Assembly: GCA_965205275.1 (NCBI GenBank)
Contig: OZ242168.1
Coordinates: forward strand, 1,550,001-1,614,000
Length of the DNA stretch: 64,000 nucleotides
Direction of reading: 5' to 3'
From: WTFY01 sp965205275
Lineage (GTDB): Bacteria; Pseudomonadota; Gammaproteobacteria; UBA4575
Both the position numbers and the translations under genes were made by a program. Of the stretch, positions 25,329-33,996 are shown piece by piece. The notes below the pieces were generated by a model, which saw only the letters and a list, made by a program, of their open reading frames with translations, had not been told where the DNA came from and did not search any database. Position 1 is the first letter of the stretch, and each line of letters begins with the position of its first letter.

Positions 25329-27434
25329 CTATACCTGACCAAACTCAATCGACTTCCCCAGCCATCTGTGAATCAGGGCATCCGCCTTGCGGGGATGTTC
25401 CGCAAACAGCAATTTTGCACTTTCCTGTACCTGGGGAATCAGATCCTGGTCACGCAGGATATCGGCGATCCGTAATTGCAACATCCCTGTCTGTCGGGTA
25501 CCCAGAACTTCACCTGGACCCCGAATCTCAAGATCGATCTGGGCGATCTTGAATCCATCATTGGTACCGCGCATGGTGTCGATACGCAGTTTGGCATTTT
25601 CGGTAAGCGGGGGACTGAACAACAGCACACAACTGCTTTCCCGATGGCCCCTGCCAACGCGACCGCGTAACTGATGCAGTTGTGCAAGACCCAGGCGCTC
25701 TGCATTTTCGATAATCATCAGGCTGGCATTGGCAACATCCACCCCTACCTCGATTACGGTAGTCGCCACCAGCAGGTCAGTTTTGCGGCCTGCAAAATCC
25801 TGCATCACTGCATTTTTTTTCCTGGCTTTCATACGCCCGTGCACAAGCCCGACCCTGACGCCCTGCAGAAGACTGCTGAGTTCCCGATAGACATCCTCGG
25901 CCGCCTGACACTGCATTGCTTCCGATTCCTCAACCAGCGTACAGACCCAATAGACCTGCTGACCACGCCGACAGGCGCTGGCAACCCGTGCCACCACTTC
26001 ATGGCGTCTCTCCTGCGGTACTGCAACCGTGCTGACCGGTTTGCGCCCGGGGGGCAACTCATCAATCACGGAATAATCGAGGTCGGCATAGGCGGTCATG
26101 GCCAGGGTCCGGGGAATCGGGGTAGCGGTCATGATCAACTGGTGCGGGTACGCACCGTCCTGTACACCTTTTTCACGCAAGGCCAGCCGCTGATGTACAC
26201 CGAAGCGGTGCTGTTCATCAACCACTACCAGCGCCAGATTCCTGAAGGTAACGCCCTGTTGAAACAGGGCATGGGTACCCACGATGGCATGCGCCCGGCC
26301 ATCGGCGATACGCGCTTTCATTTCGCTGCTCTTGCCTGCCGTCATTCTGCCTGACAGCCAGGCCAGTTGCACACCGAGAGGCGTCAGCCAGTTTGAAAAA
26401 TTTTGCAAATGCTGCTCAGTCAGGATTTCGGTAGGTGCCATCACCACAGCCTGATAACCGGCCTCAATGACCTGCAGGCAGGCCGCCATGGCAACCAGCG
26501 TTTTGCCGCTGCCCACATCGCCCTGCACCAGGCGTAGCATGGGGTAGTTGTTTTTCAGGTCTTCAAATACCGTGTTGATGACACGCTGCTGGGCAGCTGT
26601 AGGATCAAATTCAAGCCTTTCAATCAACTGCTCATACAGTCTTCCGGGGGGTGAAACAGGCATGGCAGGCTGCTTTTGCATCTGCCGCCTCAGCTTGAAG
26701 AAGCTCAATCGCTGTGCGAGCAGTTCCTCAAAGGCCAGGCGACGCTGCATCGCATGGGTGCCGGCAACCAATGCCTGGGTGTCCGCCTCGGGCGGGGGGC
26801 GGTGCACAAACTTCAATGCCTCGATAATGGAGGTCCGCTGACCATCGATTTCCGGTGGAACAGGCAGTAAATCCAGTTCGGGCACGGCTTCACTGTCGAT
26901 CCAGCGCAATGCCTGCGAGGTCAGGCGGCGCAAAACAAGTTGATGCAGGCCTTCTGTGGTTGGATAAATCGGGGTCAGATGGTCCTCGACTTTTGTCACT
27001 GCGCGCGCACGGTGAACCTCATATTCGGGATGCACCATTTCCGGGCCCCTGATCCCTCGCCTGACCTCGCCAAAGCAGCGAATATTCACACCCGGTACAA
27101 GATTCTCACGCTGGGCCTTGCTGAAATAGAAAAACCGCAACAGGATCTTGCCCGTCCCGTCGCTTATACTGACCAGCAGCATGCGCCGTTTTCGATAGAC
27201 CGTTTCACTGTGCTCAACCGTACCGATCAGTACACATTCATCACCGGGCTGCAAGGCCCCGATAGGACGTACCCGCGTGCGATCCTGGTAACGGATCGGC
27301 AAATGAAAAAGCAGGTCCTGCAGGGTGTGAATCTGCAAACGCTGCAGATGCCCCATGATTTTGGGGCCAATACCCTTAAGCGTGGTGACTGGAGGAAACG
27401 TATTGCTGCTCAAGGAACTTTCATCCCGGCTCAC
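25329..27434 (-). CDS. recG: ATP-dependent DNA helicase RecG
   Basis: RecG remodels stalled replication forks and branch-migrates Holliday junctions. The 701-residue protein has the N-terminal wedge/OB-fold domain with LKGIGPK near the start and PIRYQDRT, then the helicase core: Walker A GDVGSGKT, DEQHRFGVHQR (motif II DEQH), TATPIPRTLAM (motif III), VATTVIEVGVDVPN-like (here VANAS) and QLRGRVGRG (motif VI). Length equals E. coli RecG (693). The start is GTG. It is the last gene of gmk-(IS)-rpoZ-spoT-ridA-recG. Confidence 0.96.
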   Translation of the reverse strand: MSRDESSLSSNTFPPVTTLKGIGPKIMGHLQRLQIHTLQDLLFHLPIRYQDRTRVRPIGALQPGDECVLIGTVEHSETVYRKRRMLLVSISDGTGKILLRFFYFSKAQRENLVPGVNIRCFGEVRRGIRGPEMVHPEYEVHRARAVTKVEDHLTPIYPTTEGLHQLVLRRLTSQALRWIDSEAVPELDLLPVPPEIDGQRTSIIEALKFVHRPPPEADTQALVAGTHAMQRRLAFEELLAQRLSFFKLRRQMQKQPAMPVSPPGRLYEQLIERLEFDPTAAQQRVINTVFEDLKNNYPMLRLVQGDVGSGKTLVAMAACLQVIEAGYQAVVMAPTEILTEQHLQNFSNWLTPLGVQLAWLSGRMTAGKSSEMKARIADGRAHAIVGTHALFQQGVTFRNLALVVVDEQHRFGVHQRLALREKGVQDGAYPHQLIMTATPIPRTLAMTAYADLDYSVIDELPPGRKPVSTVAVPQERRHEVVARVASACRRGQQVYWVCTLVEESEAMQCQAAEDVYRELSSLLQGVRVGLVHGRMKARKKNAVMQDFAGRKTDLLVATTVIEVGVDVANASLMIIENAERLGLAQLHQLRGRVGRGHRESSCVLLFSPPLTENAKLRIDTMRGTNDGFKIAQIDLEIRGPGEVLGTRQTGMLQLRIADILRDQDLIPQVQESAKLLFAEHPRKADALIHRWLGKSIEFGQV

Positions 27435-27475
27435 TCAATGGGTAAGGTTTAAAGAGTAATCCCGGCAATACGGTT

Positions 27476-27859
27476 TCAGCCAAGCTGCATCACAGCATCC
27501 ATTTCCACACCTGCATCCTTGGGCAAGGCGGCCACACCGACGGCTGCACGTGCCGGGTAGGGCTCAGAAAAGTATCTGGACATGACTTCATTGACCAGAG
27601 GGAAATGGCTGAGATCAGTCAGAAAGACATTCAGCTTCACAACCTGATCCAGGGTACCGCCTGCGGCCTGTGCCACCGCCTGAAGGTTGTCAAAGACCTG
27701 GGAGATCTGTGTCCTCATGTCCTCGCCGACGAGCTGCATGGACGCCGGCTCAAGCGGGATCTGACCGGACAAATAGACCGTGCTGCCGACTTTAACGGCC
27801 TGTGAATAGGTACCAATGGCTTGTGGTGCGTGCCCGGTTACAATGATTTCGCGCGCCAT
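27476..27859 (-). CDS. ridA: RidA family enamine/imine deaminase
   Basis: RidA hydrolyses reactive enamine/imine intermediates such as 2-aminoacrylate made by PLP enzymes. The 127-residue protein starts MAREIIVTGHAPQAIGTYSQAV in parts, with the conserved VYLSGQIPL, a Tyr in GTYSQA and EPYPARAAVGVAALPKDAGVE-type C-terminus including the substrate-binding Arg. The ATG at 27859 has AAGGAG overlapping the spoT stop region, so it is cotranscribed with spoT, as is usual in gammaproteobacteria. The frame is open further upstream inside spoT without homology. Confidence 0.95.
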   Translation of the reverse strand: MAREIIVTGHAPQAIGTYSQAVKVGSTVYLSGQIPLEPASMQLVGEDMRTQISQVFDNLQAVAQAAGGTLDQVVKLNVFLTDLSHFPLVNEVMSRYFSEPYPARAAVGVAALPKDAGVEMDAVMQLG

Positions 27860-27872
27860 GTGTGTCTCCTTT

Positions 27873-30044
27873 TTAAGTACGTTTAACCTTGTATATTTTC
27901 GGCGTTTTGCGCACGGCCCGAATGATGCGAGCCAGATGGGCACGGTCCCTGACTGTAAGTAAAACGGTAATGGTAGTCGTTGCCCCATATTTCTCATCAA
28001 AGATAATGTTTTCTATATTGGAGCTTTCCTCTGATATTTTAGCGGCCACCACGGCCAGTACACCGCGTTCATTTGCCGTTTTGATACTGATTTCTGCAGT
28101 AAACTCACTGCCTGGATTGCTGTCCCAGTATACAGATATCCATTTATCGCGACTTTGTTTCCAACGCCTTACGCTATTGGGACACTTGGCGTAATGTACC
28201 ACCAGACCCTTGCCTGCTGTCATCATACCGATCACGGAATCGCCAGGGATGGGGTGGCAACATTTCCCGTAACTCACTACCATGCCTTCCGTGCCACGAA
28301 TCGCCAGGGGGGTTTTTCGTTCGCTCCTGCGGCGTAATTTAACCCATCGTCCACGCAGCGACACCAGGTGTCTGACCACAAACGGTGCCATACGATCCCC
28401 TAAACCCACTTCCTCAAACAGTTGCTGCTCGGACTCCAGCTGCAGTTCCTTGAGTAAATGGGCAAGATCACGCTTGCTTACATCTCCCCAGTTTTTTTGA
28501 TACGCATACAAGGCCTGGTTCAACAGTCGCTGACCCAACTTGCCTGCTTCCTTGGACTGCAGGTTTTTCAGATAACTGCGGATATTTGAACGTGCCTTGG
28601 CGGTAACGATAAAACTCAGCCAGTCCGGACTTGGATGACCGTTGGGGGCGGTCACAATCTCTATGGTCTGCCCATTCTCCAGGACCGTACTCAATGGCTC
28701 CATGCGGCGATTGATCCTGGCTCCGACACAATGATTTCCGATATCCGAATGCACAGCATAGGCGAAGTCCACGGCGGTGGCATTGGTGGGCAATTCCATG
28801 ATGTCGCCCATCGGGGTGAATACGTAAATTTCATCGTAAAACAGATCAATCTTTACGCTCTCCAGGAATTCAAGTGAGCTGCCGGAACTGTGCTGCATTT
28901 CCGAAACGGTCTCCAGCCATTCCCGTGTTCGGGTGTGGGGCGTCGCATGGTCACTTTTGCTGCCCTTATACATCCAGTGCGCAGCAATCCCGGATTGCGC
29001 AACCTGATCCATTTCCTGAGAGCGGATTTGCACTTCGATCGGGGTTCCTTTCGGTCCGAATAAAACGGTATGCAACGACTGGTAGGCATTTTTTTTGGGA
29101 ATGGCAATGTAATCCTTGAACTTTCCCGGAACCGGCTTATACAGATTATGGATCACACCGATTACACGGTAGCACGTATCCACATCACCAACGATGATCC
29201 GAAAACCGAAAACGTCAAACACCTCTGAAAACTGCAGACGCTTTTCTTGCATCTTTCTGTAGATACTGTAAATGTTTTTCTCGCGCCCGTGAATCCTGCT
29301 GACGATGTCCGCCTCTTCCAGCCTCTCGCAAATGTTCTTTTCCACTTCCTGCAACAGCTTCTTGCGATTTACACGGGTACGCTTTATGGAATCCTGTAAA
29401 ACTTCATACCGATTCGGCCATAAAGTCTTGAACGAAAGTTCTTCAAGCTCAATGCACAGTTCGTGCATTCCCAGTCGCAGTGCGATCGGCGCATAGATAT
29501 CCAGGGTTTCGCGTGCAATCTGTTTGCGTTTGTCATAGGACATCACACTTAACGTGCGCATGTTGTGCAACCGGTCCGCAAGCTTGATAATAATGACGCG
29601 AATATCTTTCACAAAAGCCAGCATCATTTTGCGAAAGTTTTCAGCCTGTGCTTCCTGTTTCGACCCGAACTCCAGATGCGTAAGTTTGCTGACCCCGTCT
29701 ACCAGCTCAGCGACGTCCTTGCCAAACTCATGGATAATCTGCTCCTTGGCGGTTTCCGTATCTTCTATCACATCATGCAAAACGGCTGCCATAATGGTCT
29801 GGGCATCCATATGCATCCCGGCCAGAACCCTGGCTACGGCGAGCGGGTGATAGATATAGGGTTCGCCAGTAAGGCGTGTTTGGCCGTCATGGGCGGCTGC
29901 ACTGAACAGATAGGAGTGGTATACGCCCTTGACGTGCTGCGGCTTCAGATACGTTTCCAGTAACGCGCACAGGTCACTGATCAAAAACCGCGAAGGGTGA
30001 TTTGCAACCAGTTTTTTGCTAGCGGATTTTACAACACTAGCCAT
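27873..30044 (-). CDS. spoT: Bifunctional (p)ppGpp synthetase/hydrolase SpoT
   Basis: SpoT makes and degrades the alarmone (p)ppGpp. The 723-residue RSH protein has the HD hydrolase domain (HDVIEDT with His90-Asp91, and IKLADRLHNMRTL), the synthetase domain (GREKNIYSIYRKM, FGFRIIV, YKPVPGKFKDYI, YQSLHTVLFG), a TGS domain (about 390-450, VFTPMGDIMELP), the helical/zinc-finger region (GKCCHPIPGDSV) and a C-terminal ACT domain. Intact HD residues support hydrolase activity. Position between rpoZ and ridA is typical of spoT rather than relA. It starts 26 bp after rpoZ. Confidence 0.96.
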   Translation of the reverse strand: MASVVKSASKKLVANHPSRFLISDLCALLETYLKPQHVKGVYHSYLFSAAAHDGQTRLTGEPYIYHPLAVARVLAGMHMDAQTIMAAVLHDVIEDTETAKEQIIHEFGKDVAELVDGVSKLTHLEFGSKQEAQAENFRKMMLAFVKDIRVIIIKLADRLHNMRTLSVMSYDKRKQIARETLDIYAPIALRLGMHELCIELEELSFKTLWPNRYEVLQDSIKRTRVNRKKLLQEVEKNICERLEEADIVSRIHGREKNIYSIYRKMQEKRLQFSEVFDVFGFRIIVGDVDTCYRVIGVIHNLYKPVPGKFKDYIAIPKKNAYQSLHTVLFGPKGTPIEVQIRSQEMDQVAQSGIAAHWMYKGSKSDHATPHTRTREWLETVSEMQHSSGSSLEFLESVKIDLFYDEIYVFTPMGDIMELPTNATAVDFAYAVHSDIGNHCVGARINRRMEPLSTVLENGQTIEIVTAPNGHPSPDWLSFIVTAKARSNIRSYLKNLQSKEAGKLGQRLLNQALYAYQKNWGDVSKRDLAHLLKELQLESEQQLFEEVGLGDRMAPFVVRHLVSLRGRWVKLRRRSERKTPLAIRGTEGMVVSYGKCCHPIPGDSVIGMMTAGKGLVVHYAKCPNSVRRWKQSRDKWISVYWDSNPGSEFTAEISIKTANERGVLAVVAAKISEESSNIENIIFDEKYGATTTITVLLTVRDRAHLARIIRAVRKTPKIYKVKRT

Positions 30045-30070
30045 TGCCGCAAGGTAGGTGGATCAGAGGG

Positions 30071-30568
30071 TTAGAACCCCTGCTCCCCTTCGGATGACGA
30101 ATCGGTCTCAGGTGAGGGTGGACTGGAATCCGCATCCGGAACCTGTGCTGGCTGTTCAGCCGGCACATCTGCCGGACCCGCCTCACTGGAGCGGGTGAAA
30201 TCTTTACTGAAAAAAAAGCTTCCGGGTTGTTTCTCCGTGGCGGGTGCAGCATCGGGTTTGCTGCTGTCCTCCGGCATGTTCTGGCTCAGTTCACGACTGA
30301 TCTCGCTATACAGTGCGGCCAGCTCGTCTTCACCGAATTCAGAGCCTTCACCCTCCGCCGGTGCAGCCAATGATTTCTCCATCGTTTCCTCATTGACCAG
30401 ATTTTCTGCAATCTCACGCAATGCCACTACAGTAGGCTTGTCGTTTTCCCAGGGTACGAGTGGCTCTGCACCGAGCACGAGTTGTCGTGAACGTTTGCTT
30501 GCCAGCAATACCAGTTTAAAGCGATTTTCCACATGTTCCAGACAATCTTCTACCGTTACCCTTGCCAT
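30071..30568 (-). CDS. rpoZ: RNA polymerase omega subunit with an extended C-terminal tail
   Basis: Omega helps assemble and stabilise RNA polymerase through the beta-prime subunit. Residues 1-60 are canonical (MARVTVEDCLEHVENRFKLV, ASKRSRQL, KPTVVALREIAENLV). The protein is 165 residues long, against about 90 in E. coli. Residues from about 70 on form an acidic, Ser/Pro/Ala/Glu-rich tail that is probably disordered, interrupted by a more ordered ELAALYSEISRELSQN and a GSFFFSKDFTR stretch. The ribosome site AGGAG is six bases before the ATG. An IS element sits upstream, but a promoter remains between (30607-30615). Confidence 0.93.
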   Translation of the reverse strand: MARVTVEDCLEHVENRFKLVLLASKRSRQLVLGAEPLVPWENDKPTVVALREIAENLVNEETMEKSLAAPAEGEGSEFGEDELAALYSEISRELSQNMPEDSSKPDAAPATEKQPGSFFFSKDFTRSSEAGPADVPAEQPAQVPDADSSPPSPETDSSSEGEQGF

Positions 30569-30606
30569 ACCCTGCTCCTATAAAAAACACACAAGCCAAG
30601 CGGGTT

Positions 30607-30615
30607 ATTGTAACA
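30607..30615 (-). promoter_or_regulatory. Extended -10 promoter for rpoZ-spoT
   Basis: The minus strand reads TGTTACAAT, an extended -10, 39 bases before the rpoZ ATG and between the IS element and the gene. A weak TTCCGC lies 16 bp upstream as -35. It would let rpoZ-spoT be transcribed despite the insertion. Confidence 0.5.
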
Positions 30616-30640
30616 CATGAATTGTCCAGCGGAATATGAG

Positions 30641-31821
30641 TGTATGGGTTCAGTACCTATGGCACTGTGGGATCAGGCGGCCTCCAGGGTGACAAGGTAC
30701 TCGTTGGGCGTTTTCCAGTCGAGTGCTGCGTGGGGGCGTTCATAGTTGTAGAAGAACTCATAGCCGGCGAGGGCGGCCTGCACCGGGTCGATGCTCAGGG
30801 GGCCATCGTAGCGTCCCCAGAACTCGATGCGGGCAGCGCGGTTGGCGCGTTCCACACAGCCGTTGTACTGGGGATGCTTGGGCGGCAACACATGCAGCGG
30901 GATGTGCAGCGCTTCACAGGACGCCTCGAAGCCGGCCATGAACTCGCTGCCGCCGTCGACCTGGATGGAGACGAGCGGGAACGGCAGGGCCGCCAGCAGT
31001 TCGTGCAGGAAGCGCCGGGCGTGCCCGGCAGTGGCCCGTGAGCAGGCGCGCGTGACCATGAACTTCGACACCGGGCACACGGCGCGGAACTCCTTGACGG
31101 TGTCGCCGTCTCGCACATAGGTCATGTGGTCGATCTGCATCAGCTCGCCCGGGGTACGCGCCTTCGCGCCGTACTTCCAGCGCCGTGCCCAGCGGGCGAA
31201 GCGGCGCGGGCGCTTCGGCGCATGCCTGCCTTCGCAGAACGCGGCGGGCCGGATCACACCGCGGGCCAGCGCCCGGCTGAGGATGCGCCCGACGCTCGAC
31301 ACACTCAGTGCCACGCCCTCGCGCCCCAGCAGGACCTGCAGGCGCGCCTTGCCCATAAACGGGTACTTGCGGCGCAGGGCCAGCACCGCCCTCACGTCCT
31401 GCGGCGTATAGGCCGGACACCGGTGCCGCCGCGGGCGGCTCGAATGCGGCGCCAGGGCGTGCACACCGCCTGCGGCCAGGACGGCCTTCCAGCGGTACAG
31501 GGTGCGCCGGCTGATCTCCAGCTGCTCCAGGGCGCCGGCCTCGCTGCAGCCCGCCGCACGCAAGCGCTGGTACGCCTGCAACCTGCGGTAGCGCTCACCC
31601 GCCGCCTCGGGTACGTGTTCGTCGACCTTGAAGCTCTTGTATGATCGAATACGAAGGGATTTAATGTCCATGCTCGGGTCTCCTGTTCCAGTGGCTGTGG
31701 TTGGTTCACTGGAGGATACCCGATCCGGTGCAGAGAGAGGCCACGCCTCCCTCTGCACCCCCTCATTCAGATCCCTTGCTCACGATCACTGAAAAGTGCC
31801 ATAGGTATCTGAACCTTTACA
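30641..31821 (-). mobile_element. Complete IS481-family insertion sequence
   Basis: The 1181-bp element has imperfect terminal inverted repeats: left TGTATGGGTTCAG then TACCTATGGCACT; right end, read on the minus strand, TGTAAAGGTTCAG then A plus TACCTATGGCACT. Both ends begin TGT, as in IS481. The 5-bp sequence ATGAG occurs directly outside both ends (30636-30640 and 31822-31826) as the target duplication. It carries one transposase gene. The interior is clearly richer in G+C than the host genes. Intact ends, duplication and an uninterrupted gene suggest a recent insertion. Confidence 0.9.
30673..31671 (-). CDS. IS481-family DDE transposase
   Basis: The 332-residue transposase has an N-terminal helix-turn-helix (about 28-70, AGALEQLEISRRTLYRW), a second basic DNA-binding part and a retroviral-type integrase core with Asp181 (MQIDHMTY), Asp239 (IQVDGGSEF) and Glu274 (NGCVERANR); the spacing from the second Asp to Glu is 35, the DD(35)E hallmark. 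The C-terminus YNYERPHAALDWKTPNEYL is typical of the rve family. The ATG at 31671 has AGGAG upstream; the frame runs further to 31758 but without family match. It appears intact. Confidence 0.93.
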   Translation of the reverse strand: MDIKSLRIRSYKSFKVDEHVPEAAGERYRRLQAYQRLRAAGCSEAGALEQLEISRRTLYRWKAVLAAGGVHALAPHSSRPRRHRCPAYTPQDVRAVLALRRKYPFMGKARLQVLLGREGVALSVSSVGRILSRALARGVIRPAAFCEGRHAPKRPRRFARWARRWKYGAKARTPGELMQIDHMTYVRDGDTVKEFRAVCPVSKFMVTRACSRATAGHARRFLHELLAALPFPLVSIQVDGGSEFMAGFEASCEALHIPLHVLPPKHPQYNGCVERANRAARIEFWGRYDGPLSIDPVQAALAGYEFFYNYERPHAALDWKTPNEYLVTLEAA

Positions 31822-31846
31822 ATGAGCCTGAAGAGGTCAACTTCGG

Positions 31847-32461
31847 CTACGCCAGTAATCTTGCGGTCAGGGACTGCAACCCGGCCTTGCCAAGCGGGCG
31901 AAAATCTTCCGGATCCGAAAAAAGGCACACCAGTTCCTGCAGGGCATGATCGAAGTCATCATTCAACACTACGTAATCAAATTCATCGTAGTGGCTGATT
32001 TCACTTTGAGCCTTACGCATTCTTGCGGAAACCGTCTCATGGCTGTCCTGCCCCCGATTACGAAGGCGGCTCTCCAACGCTGTCCTGGAAGGAGGCAGGA
32101 TAAATATCGAGGTGGTATTGTGCATCTGCCGACGTGTCTGTTGTGCACCCTGCCAGTCAATTTCCAGAATGACCTTGAACCCCTCCTCAAGCTGGCATTG
32201 CACGGACGATTGCGAGGTTCCGTAAAAATTACCGAAGACCTCGGCATGTTCCAGGAATTCACCTTTCTCAATCATATCCGCAAACCGGGCAACACTTGTG
32301 AAAAAGTAATCCTTGCCATCGACTTCACCCGGGCGCCTGGGCCGGGTCGTGTGCGAGACCGAAGCCACTGCATCCGATACTTTCTCAGTAAGTGCCTTGA
32401 CCAGACTGGTCTTGCCCGACCCGGAAGGGCCTGAGACGATAAAAAGCGTACGCGTGTTCAT
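31847..32461 (-). CDS. gmk: Guanylate kinase
   Basis: Gmk phosphorylates GMP to GDP. The 204-residue protein has the P-loop GPSGSGKTS at 9-17, the GMP-binding segment SHTTRPRRPGEVDGKDYFF, YGTSQSSV and LEIDWQGAQQTR. It is normal in length. It heads the minus-strand group gmk, rpoZ, spoT, ridA, recG, now split by the IS element whose insertion point is 20 bp after the gmk stop. The yicC gene that often precedes gmk is absent. Confidence 0.96.
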   Translation of the reverse strand: MNTRTLFIVSGPSGSGKTSLVKALTEKVSDAVASVSHTTRPRRPGEVDGKDYFFTSVARFADMIEKGEFLEHAEVFGNFYGTSQSSVQCQLEEGFKVILEIDWQGAQQTRRQMHNTTSIFILPPSRTALESRLRNRGQDSHETVSARMRKAQSEISHYDEFDYVVLNDDFDHALQELVCLFSDPEDFRPLGKAGLQSLTARLLA

Positions 32462-32486
32462 AGCCTGTAAAAATCCCTGTACAAGG

Positions 32487-32492
32487 ATTATA
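32487..32492 (-). promoter_or_regulatory. Candidate -10 box for gmk
   Basis: The minus strand reads TATAAT here, 26 bases before the gmk ATG. The -35 position lacks a good match, so the call rests on the perfect hexamer and spacing to the gene. Confidence 0.4.
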
Positions 32493-32520
32493 AAATGCAG
32501 GGCATGACCTTACCGGATTG

Positions 32521-32710
32521 TCCCGCAGAAAAATGCCCGGACACACCCTGAGACCCGGCAGGATTGAGGTACCCGCCGAACGGGGCCAGCCGTATCAGGC
32601 AATACGGTGAGCGGGCCGCCACAGGATCTTTGCCTGCCATGGCCGGTGGCAGGTGCGCCTGTCCCCCTGGTGAGTCAAGTCGGACCAGAGAAGCCCGGCA
32701 GACAGGTATC
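32521..32710. other. Hairpin-rich intergenic stretch upstream of gmk, possible structured RNA
   Basis: No coding frame is convincing here. Four stems can be drawn: CCGTAT/ATACGG (32590-32607), CCTGCCA/TGGCAGG (32633-32653), and CCTGTC/GACAGG (32658-32706) enclosing CTGGT/ACCAG (32667-32688). They are consecutive and could form on either strand. I could not match them to a known RNA family by eye. GC-rich sequence folds easily, so this is only a candidate. Confidence 0.3.
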
Positions 32711-32745
32711 CTTATGCTGGCCCTGTGCTGCGGACCGGGTTGTCG

Positions 32746-32961
32746 TTACTGTGAGCCTTCCCCGGCTTCGGTATTTTCCTTGCTCATGGCCTGTTTCATT
32801 GCAGCCCCGTATTTTTTCGAATACTCGCTATCACTTACTTTGTCCTGGGCTGTGGCTGCCGCCTTGGAATTGCTGGAAGAATCTGCAGAATCTGCAGAAT
32901 CTTCACTGCTGCAAGCAGCCATTAGCGCAAAAACGAATAAAACCAGAATTAGTCTACGCAT
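32746..32961 (-). CDS. Small putative lipoprotein, unknown
   Basis: The 71-residue protein has a basic N-terminus, a hydrophobic segment and the lipobox LMAAC at 12-16, so the mature lipoprotein would be about 56 residues. The rest is Ser/Asp/Ala-rich (SSEDSADSADSSSNS) with a Lys-rich, helix-prone end. I do not recognise a family. AAGGAG lies 10 bases before the ATG, which supports expression. It is isolated between the hairpin-rich stretch and an A/T-rich gap. Confidence 0.6.
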   Translation of the reverse strand: MRRLILVLFVFALMAACSSEDSADSADSSSNSKAAATAQDKVSDSEYSKKYGAAMKQAMSKENTEAGEGSQ

Positions 32962-33241
32962 TTCAACTTCACTCCTTATATTATGATATATGTCCAGATC
33001 GTTTTAAGTCAGTTACTTCAAGTGGCTTTTGCTATATTGCTCCATACCAGATTTAATAAAAGTAATTGCAACGATTGTATTATCTGTCAAACCGTGCATG
33101 TATATTCTTGGGTTCGCCTCGTGCAGATTACCAATAGTGCAGGATAACAATCAAGATGTGTTGGGAAATTACATCACCCGGTTGCAGGCTGTGGCACCAG
33201 CAAGGCACTGATCCATAAAAAATTATTATGGATCCGGTGGA
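32962..33241. other. A/T-rich gap downstream of phoU, with an inverted repeat
   Basis: This 280-bp gap is clearly richer in A+T than its surroundings and holds no credible gene. A perfect 9-bp inverted repeat, GATCCATAA (33210-33218) and TTATGGATC (33226-33234), lies 7 bp past the phoU stop. On the phoU strand no T-run follows the stem. It may still help end the pst-phoU transcript or protect its 3' end. Confidence 0.4.
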
Positions 33242-33967
33242 CTATTTGTTATCCGCATCGCCGAGCTCGGCCTTAACCTGGTCAAAGCTGGTGTGGCGAA
33301 TGTCTTTCCCGGCTACGGCATAAATCACATACTCACAGATGTTTTTGGCATGGTCCCCGATTCGTTCCAGCGAGCGAGCGCACCACATTACCCTGAGCGA
33401 GCGTTTAATGCTACGGGGGTCCTCCATCATATGGGTAATCAGCTGACGGGTCAGTGCGTCATACTCATCATTGATGGCCCGATCGCCCTGTGCAATGACC
33501 AGTGCGCTATCCATATCCATGCGGGCCAGGGCATCCAGGCATTCATGCAGCATCTTGCAAACCTGCTCTCCGAGATGCTTGATTTCGGAAAAATAGATAG
33601 GGGTACGCTCAATAGCCGCAAGTTTCACGGCATGCCGGCCGATTTTTTCCGCCTCATCCCCGATTCGTTCCAGATCAGTAATGGTCTTGAAAATCGTGAC
33701 CACCAGGCGCAGGTCGCTAGCCGCCGGTTGACGTCGTGCAATCACCTGCGTGCACTCCTCATCAATCGCCACCTCCATCGAATTGATTCGGTAGTCACTG
33801 GTTGCCACATCTTCAGCCAGACTGCTGTCTGCACGGGTCAGTGCCAGCAAGGCCTGTTTAACCTGTTTTTCCACCATGCCCCCCATGTTCAGCACTTTGC
33901 TGCGCAGGGATTCCAGGTCCTCATCATACTGATGGGAGATATGCTGTCCGATGTCTTGAAATACCAT
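33242..33967 (-). CDS. phoU: Phosphate signalling regulator PhoU
   Basis: PhoU links the PstSCAB transporter to the PhoR kinase and represses the Pho regulon when phosphate is ample. The 241-residue protein has two three-helix bundles with the metal-binding motifs: TDLERIGDEAEKIG in the first and ARSLERIGDHAKNICEY in the second. The ATG at 33967 has GGAG six bases upstream; a TTG four codons further up is in frame. It is the last gene of the pst operon, 29 bp after pstB. Confidence 0.95.
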   Translation of the reverse strand: MVFQDIGQHISHQYDEDLESLRSKVLNMGGMVEKQVKQALLALTRADSSLAEDVATSDYRINSMEVAIDEECTQVIARRQPAASDLRLVVTIFKTITDLERIGDEAEKIGRHAVKLAAIERTPIYFSEIKHLGEQVCKMLHECLDALARMDMDSALVIAQGDRAINDEYDALTRQLITHMMEDPRSIKRSLRVMWCARSLERIGDHAKNICEYVIYAVAGKDIRHTSFDQVKAELGDADNK

Positions 33968-33996
33968 GTACTGCTCCAAATGATGCCGCGGGTCCG

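Noticed and set aside
32521..32745. Cobalamin riboswitch suggested by words like AGGTACCCGCC and GGTATCC
   Set aside because: The core motifs and their order do not match on either strand, and no B12-related gene is adjacent.
33029..33211. 60-codon frame in the A/T-rich gap after phoU
   Set aside because: No ribosome site, no family pattern and odd composition; probably chance.
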